A DNA stretch of 35,381 nucleotides. Source: Nitrososphaerales archaeon. GTDB lineage: Archaea; Thermoproteota; Nitrososphaeria; Nitrososphaerales; Gagatemarchaeaceae. The notes beneath the pieces were generated by a model. That model worked only from the letters and a program-made list of their open reading frames with translations, searched no databases and was not told the DNA's origin. The translations under genes were made by a program, and so were the position numbers. Where the stretch lies: assembly GCA_030038365.1 (NCBI GenBank), contig JASHPA010000166.1:1-35381 (forward strand), written 5' to 3'. Below are positions 23,823 to 31,933 of the stretch, piece by piece (the first letter of the stretch is position 1; the number at the start of each line of letters is the position of its first letter).

Positions 23823-24971
23823 ATGTATCCTTGGATAGAGTTCGGAGCGTTGCAGAAACCAAAAGTCGCGATATACGGGCTGACGACGGAAGGGTACGCC
23901 CTCGCTGCGAAGATGGTCGAAAAGGCATCAGTGACCATAGTCGACGACACGCTCCAGATGGCCATGGACCTCGACCCGCCGATGGTGAAGAGCAACAGGA
24001 CGGTTGCGCAGCTGCTTGGGGAGGAATCGCTCATGGGGCTGAAACCTATCCCCCAGGTCCTCTCTGAGGCAAGGGTGGTCCTGTTCACGCCGAAGCTCAG
24101 GAGGACCGGGGACGAGTCGATAATAGAGTCGAGCGGGAAGTTGAGGGAGGTCGCCAAACACATCTCGAAGGGCGGGATGGTCATCAACGTCCTGCCGGTA
24201 GGTGTAGGAGGTAACAGCGACAACATCGCGCTCATAGAGAAGCAGACAGGGATGAAGGTCGGAGAGGCGATCAACTATGGATATTGCTCCCTCAGGCCGG
24301 GTGGGGAGCCATCGCCGGTGGCCTCGTTCGCGAAGATGGAAGGACAGGTCGCGCCCGACGAGGTCGGGCTCAAGTCGACCGATGCTAGCATCGCTTCGCT
24401 CGAACTCTCGCACGTCTCCTCCGTGCTGAACGCCAGCGCCTCGATCTCGACCGAGATAGAGCTCATGAGGAGGGCAAGAGGACAGAAGATCCCCGCAGGA
24501 GGAGCGGAGAGGTACATCGACGACCTGGCGTCGCACGTCTACGACCTGACGGCCGTCCAGGCCAGCGAGGACGTCGGAGAGCCCCTCACGTACCTGGCAG
24601 GGGCAGCCCTGAAAAGCCTCGAGAATCACGTGCGGTACATCGTCGAAGAGACCAGGGACCTCCTCAGGGACATGCAGCTCAAGGCGAGCAGGACGCGGGT
24701 GGTAGTGGCGTGGACGGTCGACAAGTACGAGATGCGGGCAGACAGAGCGAAGACCGCCGAGAGGATCGAGGAACGGCTGAGGGACTATGTCACCGATGTG
24801 AGGCATGCGCAGATGAGCGCGGGAAGGGAGGAGGTGATGGACCCGTACAAGCACAACGTGGTCATCGCATGCTCGTCTGCCGACTTCGAATGGGTGAAGG
24901 GTCTCAAGGGAGGGTCGCGCTCGACGGAACTCTCCATACTGAAGGGGACGCCTTCTCTGCAGAGGGTGTAA
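23823..24971 (+). CDS. Nucleotide-sugar dehydrogenase-like protein lacking the catalytic Cys motif
   Basis: The N-terminus VAIYGLTTEGYALAAKMVE is a Rossmann start like 'V-x-G-L-G-Y-V-G-L-P-L-A' of UDP-sugar 6-dehydrogenases. The later order also fits: EARVVLFTPKLRR, HISKGGMVINVLPVGVGGNSD, and YGYCSLRPGGEPSPVASF, like the 'P-E-R-L-x-P-G' region. The middle and C-terminal parts diverge, and the catalytic 'G-x-G-G-x-C-L/I-P-K-D' is absent. The protein could be a divergent dehydrogenase or a non-catalytic relative. ATG 23823 is used here. TTG 23850 with a nearby GGAG is an alternative, and the track start at 23778 is unlikely. It is followed 52 nt later by the Gfo/Idh/MocA gene, likely a functional pair. 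Confidence 0.6.
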   Translation: MYPWIEFGALQKPKVAIYGLTTEGYALAAKMVEKASVTIVDDTLQMAMDLDPPMVKSNRTVAQLLGEESLMGLKPIPQVLSEARVVLFTPKLRRTGDESIIESSGKLREVAKHISKGGMVINVLPVGVGGNSDNIALIEKQTGMKVGEAINYGYCSLRPGGEPSPVASFAKMEGQVAPDEVGLKSTDASIASLELSHVSSVLNASASISTEIELMRRARGQKIPAGGAERYIDDLASHVYDLTAVQASEDVGEPLTYLAGAALKSLENHVRYIVEETRDLLRDMQLKASRTRVVVAWTVDKYEMRADRAKTAERIEERLRDYVTDVRHAQMSAGREEVMDPYKHNVVIACSSADFEWVKGLKGGSRSTELSILKGTPSLQRV

Positions 24972-25023
24972 TCAGAAATCATTAAGTGGTCTGCCGAGCA
25001 GGCGGCGTCAGTTCGATTCTCCG

Positions 25024-25968
25024 TTGGTCAAGATCGCCGTCGTAGGCACGGGGGGATGGGGCAAGAACCATGTTCGGGCCTTGAGCGAGGCGGGGAACCT
25101 CGCCGCGGTCTGCGACGTCGACGCTGCCAGGGCCAAGGAGTTCGCCGCCAGGTACCAGGTCAAGGGGTACAGCTCGGTCGACGAGATGCTCAAGCGGGAG
25201 CGGCTCGATGGCGTCAACATCTGCACGCCAGCCTCGACGCATCTGGCGGTGGCATCCAAGACGCTCCAGGCCGGCGTCAACACGTTCGTCGAAAAGCCGA
25301 TGACGAGCACCCTGAAGGAAGGGGAGGAGCTCATCAAGGTGGCCGAGTCCTCTGGCAAGATACTGACCGTGGGTTTCATCGAGAGGTTCAACCCTGCGAT
25401 CACGGAGCTGAAGAAGATCATCGACGAGGGTTCCCTGGGCAGGCCGATCCTCTTCGAGTACCGCCGCGAGAACAGAAGGGGAGAGAACATCACCGACGTC
25501 GGGGTGGTAAAGGACGCGTCGGTCCACGACATCGACACGGCGAGGTGGCTCTTCGGCGAGGAACCCAGGACGGTCTACGCGCGCGTCGGGAACGTGATGG
25601 GGAAGAACGAGGACTTTGCGACGATCCTTCTTGGGTTCAGCGGAGAGAGGACCGCTTTCATCACGACCAACTGGGTCACGCCTATGAGGATCCGTCAGCT
25701 GAGCGCGGTCTTCACCGGGGGCGTTGCTACGGTCGACTTCATAACGCAGGAGATGCAGATACACGAGGAGTCGGGCACCATCGTACCCACGCACACGGTG
25801 CAGGAGCCGCTGACGCTCGAGCTGAAAGAGTTCGTCTCGGCCATCGAGCAGAAGAGGAAGGCGCTCGTCACGGGCAGGGACGGGCTCAACGTCATCAGGA
25901 TAGCCGAAGCCGCGCTGGCGTCGAGCAAGAGCGGCAGCGCGATCTACCTTTCAGCGTATGGCAGTTAG
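25024..25968 (+). CDS. Gfo/Idh/MocA-family NAD(P)-dependent oxidoreductase
   Basis: The 314 residues open with KIAVVGTGGWGKNHVRALSE, a Rossmann fold, then VNICTPASTHLAVASKTLQAG and VFVEKP-type NTFVEKPMTS, where Lys-Pro forms the active site. GVVKDASVHDIDTARWLFGEEP carries the D-x-x-x-H-D-x-D metal/catalytic-like stretch of the family. These enzymes oxidise or reduce sugars and nucleotide sugars. WbpB-type UDP-sugar 3-dehydrogenase is an attractive assignment because of the dehydrogenase-like gene just upstream. The substrate is inference. The start is TTG at 25024. Confidence 0.85.
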   Translation: MVKIAVVGTGGWGKNHVRALSEAGNLAAVCDVDAARAKEFAARYQVKGYSSVDEMLKRERLDGVNICTPASTHLAVASKTLQAGVNTFVEKPMTSTLKEGEELIKVAESSGKILTVGFIERFNPAITELKKIIDEGSLGRPILFEYRRENRRGENITDVGVVKDASVHDIDTARWLFGEEPRTVYARVGNVMGKNEDFATILLGFSGERTAFITTNWVTPMRIRQLSAVFTGGVATVDFITQEMQIHEESGTIVPTHTVQEPLTLELKEFVSAIEQKRKALVTGRDGLNVIRIAEAALASSKSGSAIYLSAYGS

Positions 25969-26111
25969 CCGACGGCCTTCGTTGGCTTCAAATCGGACCG
26001 CCAGCGGTCGTTGGACGTCGGTCAGGACGATTTCAGGGAACGTTTATTATTTGAGCGTCGAATTTCCTCCGACTTTTTCTTGGCGAGGACAAGACGCGAT
26101 ATGCGGCGGGG

Positions 26112-26813
26112 TTGCTCGTGCCTTCATCAAACACCACCGTAGAGCCGGACTTTTGGAGGCTTGCTCCTAAAGGCACTTCGGTCCACTCAGCTCGCATGAT
26201 GTGTCCGAACAACACGATAGAGGGCATCCTAAGGATGGAGCGTGACGCCGAGGACGCGGCCAAGATGGTATCCTCCGCCGACGTTGACGTCGTCGTTTAC
26301 GCTTGCACGAGTGGTAGCTTCATCGGCGGAATCAAGCACGAAAGAGAACTGCGAGCCAGACTGGAGCAAGCTACTGGAAGGCAGGTCGTCACCACCTCCG
26401 AGGCAGTGATAGCTGCACTCCATGCACTCGGTGTCAAAAAAAGTGGCCGTTGCGACGCCCTACCTAGACGAGATAAACGAGAAGCTGGTGCCCTTCTTCG
26501 CCGAGAACGGACTGCTCGTGACCAAGCTCAGAGGACTGGGCCTCGAAGACGACATCGAGACGGGTGACCAAGAGCCGCGTGTGACCTGCGAGCTAGCTCG
26601 CAGGTGGATACCGCCGAGGCCGAGGGTATTTTCATCAGCTGTACGAACCTCAGGTCCGCGGAGGCCGTGGACAAAATTGAGAGGGATTTCGGAAAGCCAA
26701 CGACGTGCAGCAACGTCGCGACCTTATGGTACACTCTGAGGAAGCTCGGATGCAGTGACGAGATAGGCGGCGCAGGGATGCTGCTCAGGGATCCCGCGCT
26801 CCGACCCCAATAG
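26112..26813 (+). pseudogene. Maleate cis-trans isomerase / Asp-Glu racemase-family gene with two frameshifts
   Basis: The three forward frames read as one protein. Frame 1 (from TTG 26112): LLVPSSNTTVEPDFW, VVVYACTSGSFIGG (catalytic Cys) and ALHALGVKK. Frame 2: VAVATPYLDEINEKLVPFF ... VTCELAR. Frame 3: VDTAEAEGIFISCTNLRSAE (second Cys) ... GGAGMLLRDP. The first shift is in an A7 run (six would keep the frame). The second is at a 22-bp perfect palindrome and restores the original frame. Both active-site cysteines are kept. The gene is probably decayed recently, or the two indels are sequence errors. If intact it would isomerise maleate-like acids or racemise amino acids. Confidence 0.75.
26584..26605. 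repeat. 22-bp perfect palindrome at the second frame break
   Basis: ACCTGCGAGCT is followed directly by its reverse complement AGCTCGCAGGT, with no spacer. It lies within the maleate isomerase pseudogene exactly where the frame changes from ELAR to VDTAEAEG. Confidence 0.85.
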
Positions 26814-26889
26814 CAACTCCCGGCTGAGAGAAGGATATGGGGCGCGGGACTCCACAAAAGATAAAGCCCGCCCAGCCCAAAAAAAATCG

Positions 26890-29205
26890 ATGCAGGAAGG
26901 AAGCTCCAAGATCACCGTGGCGACAGGGAAGGCCGCGGAACTTTATCGACGCCTGCCCAACGGACGCGTCCAGTGTACAGCGTGCGCAAGAAGGTGCCAG
27001 ATAGGGGAAGGACAGGTGGGGCTCTGCGGCATCAGAGGGGTAGTGGGAGGGGAGCTGTACCTGCTCAATTACGGCAGGATAATCACGGGGCACATCGACC
27101 CGATAGAGAAGAAGCCGGTCACCCACTATCGGCCTGGGTCGAAGATATTTTCGATAGCTACCACGGGCTGCAGCTGGCTCTGTTCTTACTGTTTTTCGCC
27201 AGAGACGCCGGTGATTACAGACCATGGGATAAAGACAATCGATCAGGTTTTTTCCGCTTGTGATGTCGAAGGGGAGATTGGATATCCCAATCGGGATCTG
27301 CGTGTGCTCACCCACACAGGTAAGTTTAGGGAGGTTCTCAAAGTCTTTCGGCACCCCTACAGCGGAGGACTCAAAACAATTCGGCCCTTCTACTTACCCG
27401 AAATCAGATGCACTCCTAACCATGGCATTTTCATCTACGACGAAGCTAGCAAGACAGTCATGAAGAAGCGGGCTGAGGAGATTACATTGAAGGACCATCT
27501 AGCCATCCCAAAACAAAGTGATTCGATTGTATCGACTTCGGTAGACAGTCTGCAAGTAATCACTGCCGAGGTGCTCTCGCTAAGGCGATCGACTCGTCGT
27601 CCGTCTGTCTGGAAGGCGCGGGAGAAAGATGGTCGTGTCATTCTTGGCGGAGCGAAGGCGCCAGGAATTCCAAGAAAAATCTCAATCGATGAAGATTTCG
27701 CGGAACTGCTAGGAATCTACTGCGCCGAGGGATCCGCGACAAGACGAAAGGACAGGCCGAATAGCTGGGAGGTAACCTTCTCCTTTGGGCATCATGAGGA
27801 GGACCTCATAAATCGAACCGAAGAACTACTGAAGAAGGTTTTTGCGGCAAGAGTTCGCCGCGTCCGGCAAGGTCCAGAGCTTCGTCTAGAATGTGGTAGC
27901 GCTCCTCTTGGCATATTCCTGCACGGCACAGCAGGTCCTAACAAATACACCAAGAGGGTCCCCGATTTCCTGCTGCATAACGTTTCAAGCAAAATCTTGG
28001 CCCGCTTCTTGGAGGGTTACATCGCGGGTGACGGCTACATGACCGGGTATGCAAAATCTCGATGGATTGGCACGACGTCCGTTTCTAGAGAGCTTAGCCT
28101 AGGAGTTTGGTACGTGATGCTTCGTCTTCATCTATTGCCTAGGTTCTATGTCTCTCAGAACAAGGAAGACTATGTCATCCAGGGGCGAGCAGTGAATAGG
28201 CATCACGACTACATGACTCGTCTGCTCATTTCGCCCTCGCAGTCCTCGGGAGGCGAGCTATCATTTGCTGCCAGCAAAGTCAGGGACGTTGAGGGTTACT
28301 TGCTTGTTCCAATCAGGGCCATCTCTGATGAGGAATACAGTGGCCCGGTCTACAATATGGAAGTTGAGGGGGATCACTCATACTCAGCTAGCTTCGTGTC
28401 CGTAAGCAACTGTCAGAACCAGGACATCAGCCAGAGGAGGAAGGTGGAGGGCATCGAGATGGAGCCGGATGGCGTCGTCCGGCTGGCGGTCGAGAACGGA
28501 TGTGAAGGGATTGCGTACACCTACAACGAGCCTAGCATCTTCATGGAGTACGCGAGGGACGTCGGGAAGAAAGCGCATGAGAAGGGAATCTTCAATATAT
28601 TCGTCTCCAATGGTTTCGAGACTCCTGAATCGGCGGCCGTCATGGGGCAGTTCCTCGATTGCCTGACGGTCGACTTCAAGGGTAGCGGCGAGACGGGATT
28701 CGTGAAGAGGTACATCGGCATCCCGAGCGCGGAGCCGATATTCCAGACTCTACTCGAGGTCAAGAACAAGACGAAGATACACGTCGAGATCACCGACCTG
28801 ATAGTTCCAAAGCTGGGCGACGACCTGGAGAGCGCGCGGAAGCTCTCCAAGTGGGTGTACGAGAACCTCGGGCCTGACACTCCGACCCACTTCCTGCGCT
28901 TCCATCCGGACTACAAGATGATGGACGTGCCGGTGACACCCGTGGAGATGTTGGAGAGGCACGTCGAGGTGGCTAAGAAGGAGGGGCTGAGGTACGTCTA
29001 CATCGGGAACGTTCCAGGCCACCCCGCGGAGAACACGTACTGCCCAGGTTGCGGGAATGTCCTGATAGACAGGAACGGGTACGAGCTCGGCGCCTACAAC
29101 CTCGACGACCACAACAGGTGCAGGTTCTGCGGCTATCAGACGCCTATCGTCGGGCCGCTGAGCACCTGCGCCCGCGACGACCGGTTCAAGCTTGTAGTAG
29201 GTTGA
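26890..29205 (+). CDS. amrS: AmrS (AmmeMemoRadiSam-system radical SAM enzyme) interrupted by an intein
   Basis: Outside the intein this is a 364-residue AmrS. It has an N-terminal four-Cys domain (VQCTACARRC ... GLCGIRG, 28-50), then GSKIFSIATTGCSWLCSY joined to CQNQDISQRR, restoring the radical-SAM CxxxCxxC cluster with its 'C-Q-N' ending. GCEGIAYTYNEPSIFMEY, VDFKGSGETGF and HFLRFHPDYKM follow. A C-terminal zinc ribbon (YCPGCGN ... CRFCGY) closes it. The AmrS/MEMO1 family is linked to iron and protein-radical chemistry, with the substrate unclear. A TATA-like AAAGATAAAG lies about 25-30 nt before the ATG. The 3' end overlaps convergent trxB by 20 bp. Confidence 0.85.
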   Translation: MQEGSSKITVATGKAAELYRRLPNGRVQCTACARRCQIGEGQVGLCGIRGVVGGELYLLNYGRIITGHIDPIEKKPVTHYRPGSKIFSIATTGCSWLCSYCFSPETPVITDHGIKTIDQVFSACDVEGEIGYPNRDLRVLTHTGKFREVLKVFRHPYSGGLKTIRPFYLPEIRCTPNHGIFIYDEASKTVMKKRAEEITLKDHLAIPKQSDSIVSTSVDSLQVITAEVLSLRRSTRRPSVWKAREKDGRVILGGAKAPGIPRKISIDEDFAELLGIYCAEGSATRRKDRPNSWEVTFSFGHHEEDLINRTEELLKKVFAARVRRVRQGPELRLECGSAPLGIFLHGTAGPNKYTKRVPDFLLHNVSSKILARFLEGYIAGDGYMTGYAKSRWIGTTSVSRELSLGVWYVMLRLHLLPRFYVSQNKEDYVIQGRAVNRHHDYMTRLLISPSQSSGGELSFAASKVRDVEGYLLVPIRAISDEEYSGPVYNMEVEGDHSYSASFVSVSNCQNQDISQRRKVEGIEMEPDGVVRLAVENGCEGIAYTYNEPSIFMEYARDVGKKAHEKGIFNIFVSNGFETPESAAVMGQFLDCLTVDFKGSGETGFVKRYIGIPSAEPIFQTLLEVKNKTKIHVEITDLIVPKLGDDLESARKLSKWVYENLGPDTPTHFLRFHPDYKMMDVPVTPVEMLERHVEVAKKEGLRYVYIGNVPGHPAENTYCPGCGNVLIDRNGYELGAYNLDDHNRCRFCGYQTPIVGPLSTCARDDRFKLVVG
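27190..28410 (+). mobile_element. Intein with two LAGLIDADG motifs (407 residues) in AmrS
   Basis: The intein starts at Cys 101 (CFSPETPVITDHG), the usual block A, and ends at VYNMEVEGDHSYSASFVSVSN, so the last residue is Asn and the +1 residue is Cys. The penultimate residue is Ser in place of the common His. The middle has FAELLGIYCAEGSATR and LARFLEGYIAGDGYM, a LAGLIDADG pair, so it is a full homing-endonuclease intein. Block B is IRCTPNHGIFIY (T-x-x-H). Splicing removes exactly 1221 nt of coding sequence and rebuilds the third Cys of the iron-sulfur motif. Codon use is more AT-rich than the surrounding AmrS, suggesting recent arrival. Confidence 0.9.
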
Positions 29206-30130
29206 GCTGGTGTGGTTCCTTGAGGAACCTGTCGGCGTCGAGCGCGGCCTTGCATCCGTCGGCGGCCGCAGTCACGGCCTGCCTGTAGCGGAAGTCCCTC
29301 ACGTCGCCAGCGGCGAAGACACCGGGAATGTTCGTCTCCGTCTCGTTCTTGACGATAATGTAGCCGTTCTTGTCGAGGTCCAGCTGGCCCCTGAAGATCT
29401 CGGTGTTGGGGTCGTAGCCTATGGCCACGAACAGGCCGTCGAGCTGGATGTCTGTCGGGTCGCCCGTCTTTACGTTCGTGATCCTGACACCTTCGACCTT
29501 CTTCTCGCCAAGGACCTCGGTGACGGCGGAGTCGAAGAGGAACCGGATCTTGGGGTCGGCGAAGGCCTCCTTCTGGAGGATGTTGCTTGCACGTAGCGCA
29601 TCCCTCCTGTGTATCACGGTCACGCTGCTCGCGAGCTTCGAGAGATAGGTGGCCTCTTCCATGGCTGTGTCCCCGCCGCCGACGACGGCGAGCTTCTTCC
29701 CCCTGAAGAAGAACCCGTCGCATACGGCGCAGTTCGAGACGCCCCTCCCCATGAGCCTCATCTCGGACGGGAGGCCGAGCCTGCGCGGGTTCGCGCCGCT
29801 CGCGACTATCACGCTGAGAGCACGCCTCTCCTCGCTCGGCGTTTTGATCACAAAAGGATAGGTCCGGAGGTCGACCTCCGTCACGTCGTCCTGGATGAGG
29901 GTCGTTCCAACCCTCTCGGCCTGGGCGCGCATCTGCTCCATCAGGTCTGGTCCCTGGATCGCGTCCTTGAACCCAGGGTAGTTCTCGACGTCGCTCGTCA
30001 GCATGAGCTGCCCTCCGTACTTCGTGCCCATGTAGAGTACCGGCTCCAGCCCTGCCCTGGCGCAGTAAACGCCTGCGGTGTATCCGGCGGGTCCAGAGCC
30101 AATTATCACTACCTTGCTTACATTATCCAT
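29186..30130 (-). CDS. trxB: Thioredoxin reductase
   Basis: At 314 residues it has the low-Mr TrxR layout: FAD site VVIIGSGPAGYTAGVYCARAG (8-28), GGQLMLTSDVENYPGF, the redox motif NCAVCDGFFF (C134/C137), NADPH-binding VVGGGDTAMEEA (149-160) and the C-terminal FAD motif GVFAAGDVRDFRYRQAVTAAADG. It reduces thioredoxin with NADPH (or a related donor), keeping cytosolic thiols reduced. The ATG at 30130 has GGTTTATCAAG about 30 nt upstream. It overlaps amrS tail to tail by 20 bp. Confidence 0.95.
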   Translation of the reverse strand: MDNVSKVVIIGSGPAGYTAGVYCARAGLEPVLYMGTKYGGQLMLTSDVENYPGFKDAIQGPDLMEQMRAQAERVGTTLIQDDVTEVDLRTYPFVIKTPSEERRALSVIVASGANPRRLGLPSEMRLMGRGVSNCAVCDGFFFRGKKLAVVGGGDTAMEEATYLSKLASSVTVIHRRDALRASNILQKEAFADPKIRFLFDSAVTEVLGEKKVEGVRITNVKTGDPTDIQLDGLFVAIGYDPNTEIFRGQLDLDKNGYIIVKNETETNIPGVFAAGDVRDFRYRQAVTAAADGCKAALDADRFLKEPHQLNLLQA

Positions 30131-30190
30131 CTGGAGCGTCTGGCGGGAAAACCGTGTCCGAGCTTGATAAACCTATTTCCGGCCAGCAGG

Positions 30191-31876
30191 CTAGGCCTGC
30201 TTGCCCTCTCTCTGTGCGAGGTTGAGCAGGTCGGAGAGGTGGTTCGTCGCTGCGTCGAGACGCTTCTTGTAGTTGGGGTACAGCCTGTGGAAGGTCTCCT
30301 CCCTCATCCTCCTGCTCTGGTACTGGTCGAAGAGGTTGATGAGGTCCTTCGCCGCCCTGTCCTCCTCCCGCTCCGCTTCCTGTAGCTGGTTGAGCAGGTC
30401 GATGTAGCGCTGCGACTGCGCGAGCTGGCGCACGGAGCTCAGCCTGTTCATCGCGGTGACCTTGAGCGCATCGAGCTCGTTCTTGATCTTGTTCAGGTCA
30501 CTGCGCGTGACAGCACCCTGAGGCTTCTTGACGGCATTGTCCTGGAACTGCTGGAAGAGCGAGATCTTGTTCTCGAGCGTCTTGATGAGGTCCGCCAAGC
30601 TGTCGCCCAGCACCTCGTTCTCTTCTTCCTCCTCCTTCTTCTTGGTTATCTGCTCGGCTCCGGTAAAGGTCAGCGTTATGAAGCATGCGGCGAAGATCAG
30701 CACGGCCGCTGGGATGGCCTGGACAGCTCCCCATCCGGGAGAGATGCTGTACTTCAGCTGGACGTTGCCCTGCAGGATCGACGTGGCGTTGGTGACCGCT
30801 ACCTTGGTCTGCCCGCTCGCATGCATCCCGCTCGGCAGGGCGATGCCGACCGTGTAGTTCGCTGCTATCGTAGCTATGGGAAGGCTGTAGGGAATCGTGA
30901 CCGTGACGGTGTTACCCGAAGTCTGGAGGTCAGCCTTGGGCAGCGGGTATCGCATCGCGAACGTGAAGTTGTCCCCCGCGGCTATCTGGCCTACGAAAGG
31001 AGCGTCGGCGATGTTCAGGTCGCCGTCCGTAAGCCCGACGGGGGTCGGGTTTATCGTAGGGACGGCGCTCGACGGCAATATCGTGACGTTCGTGAGCCCC
31101 GGGGCGAGGAGCGAGATCGGAAGCTCCGTTATGGCGTACGAAGCGAGGTTCCTCAGGGAGACCGTGTCGTCTACCTGCGGCACGCCGTTCGAGCCGGGCA
31201 CTATCGTCCGGATGACGCTGTAGACCTGCACGGGCTGCCAGACAGCCTCGTCGCTGTCGCTGAAGATGACGCTGGAGGTCGAAATCGCGGGTTTGACGTT
31301 GCTTACCGTGGCCGCGTAAATCTGCTCGTTGCCCGTTGGAGCGATGATGAATCCGGTGGGCTGGGGCTTTATGACGCCCTCCGAGGGAAGCACTATGTCC
31401 TGGTTGAGCGTTGTTACATTCTGGCTCAGGGATGGGCTGAGCAGCACGAGCGCCGAGAGATTCCCGGCGGCCCCGGCGGTGATGTTCAGCTGCCCCGTCA
31501 GATAGCCCTTGAGCGAGACCGAGCTCGAGGCTCCCGCCGCCAGGGTCGGCGAACTCGTCGAAATCGTGAAGGTCGTCACGTTCTTGCTGTTCGAGCTCGT
31601 CTGTGAGTACGGGTCGTTGGAAGAGACTACGAAGCCCGTGGTATGGTTCGCCATGCTGTCGGGGAGGCCCAGCTGGACCGACGGTATCTGCACCGAGGAC
31701 GTGCCGTTGTTCGAGAAGGTCAGCGTCTCGTTGAGCACGACAGCCCCTGCAGGCGTCAGGATCCACTGGGTGGTGAGCGTGATGTTGGGAGAACCGCTCG
31801 TCTGAGCGCCAGCGCTCGCCGCCATAGGCAGCAGGAGGAGCAAGGCGAGTGCGAGGGGAAGGATTCTCCTGATCAA
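30191..31876 (-). CDS. Membrane-anchored surface protein with cytosolic coiled coil
   Basis: From TTG 31876 (MIRRILPLALALLLLLPMAASAGA) a clean signal peptide appears. ATG 31903 in the track would overlap the TATA-like AAAATATG. About 370 residues of beta-rich, NxS/T-rich extracellular sequence follow. A transmembrane helix (AAVLIFAACFITLTFTG) and a charged cytosolic tail of ~140 residues come next (KKKEEEEENEV, then heptad-like IKTLENKISLFQQFQDN ... NQLQEAEREEDRAAKDL). The layout, an outside domain tied to an inside coiled coil, suggests a scaffold or signalling link between cell surface and cytoplasm. No family was recognised. It is divergent from gcvPA. Confidence 0.7.
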   Translation of the reverse strand: MIRRILPLALALLLLLPMAASAGAQTSGSPNITLTTQWILTPAGAVVLNETLTFSNNGTSSVQIPSVQLGLPDSMANHTTGFVVSSNDPYSQTSSNSKNVTTFTISTSSPTLAAGASSSVSLKGYLTGQLNITAGAAGNLSALVLLSPSLSQNVTTLNQDIVLPSEGVIKPQPTGFIIAPTGNEQIYAATVSNVKPAISTSSVIFSDSDEAVWQPVQVYSVIRTIVPGSNGVPQVDDTVSLRNLASYAITELPISLLAPGLTNVTILPSSAVPTINPTPVGLTDGDLNIADAPFVGQIAAGDNFTFAMRYPLPKADLQTSGNTVTVTIPYSLPIATIAANYTVGIALPSGMHASGQTKVAVTNATSILQGNVQLKYSISPGWGAVQAIPAAVLIFAACFITLTFTGAEQITKKKEEEEENEVLGDSLADLIKTLENKISLFQQFQDNAVKKPQGAVTRSDLNKIKNELDALKVTAMNRLSSVRQLAQSQRYIDLLNQLQEAEREEDRAAKDLINLFDQYQSRRMREETFHRLYPNYKKRLDAATNHLSDLLNLAQREGKQA

Positions 31877-31901
31877 CTGATTTGCTAGCCCGAGTGAATA
31901 C

Positions 31902-31911
31902 ATATTTTAAC
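31902..31911. promoter_or_regulatory. Shared TATA element for the divergent surface gene and gcvPA
   Basis: The near-palindromic ATATTTTAAC lies 23-32 nt upstream of gcvPA's GTG (31934). Read on the other strand (GTTAAAATAT) it lies 26-35 nt upstream of TTG 31876. One box can thus direct RNA polymerase either way, and the two genes may compete. Confidence 0.55.
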
Positions 31912-31933
31912 GGTTTGTATTCGCTGTCGTGGC

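Noticed and set aside
26422-26739. 105-codon ORF treated as a separate gene
   Set aside because: Its first half is the middle part of the maleate isomerase protein read in the shifted frame, and the rest is out of frame.
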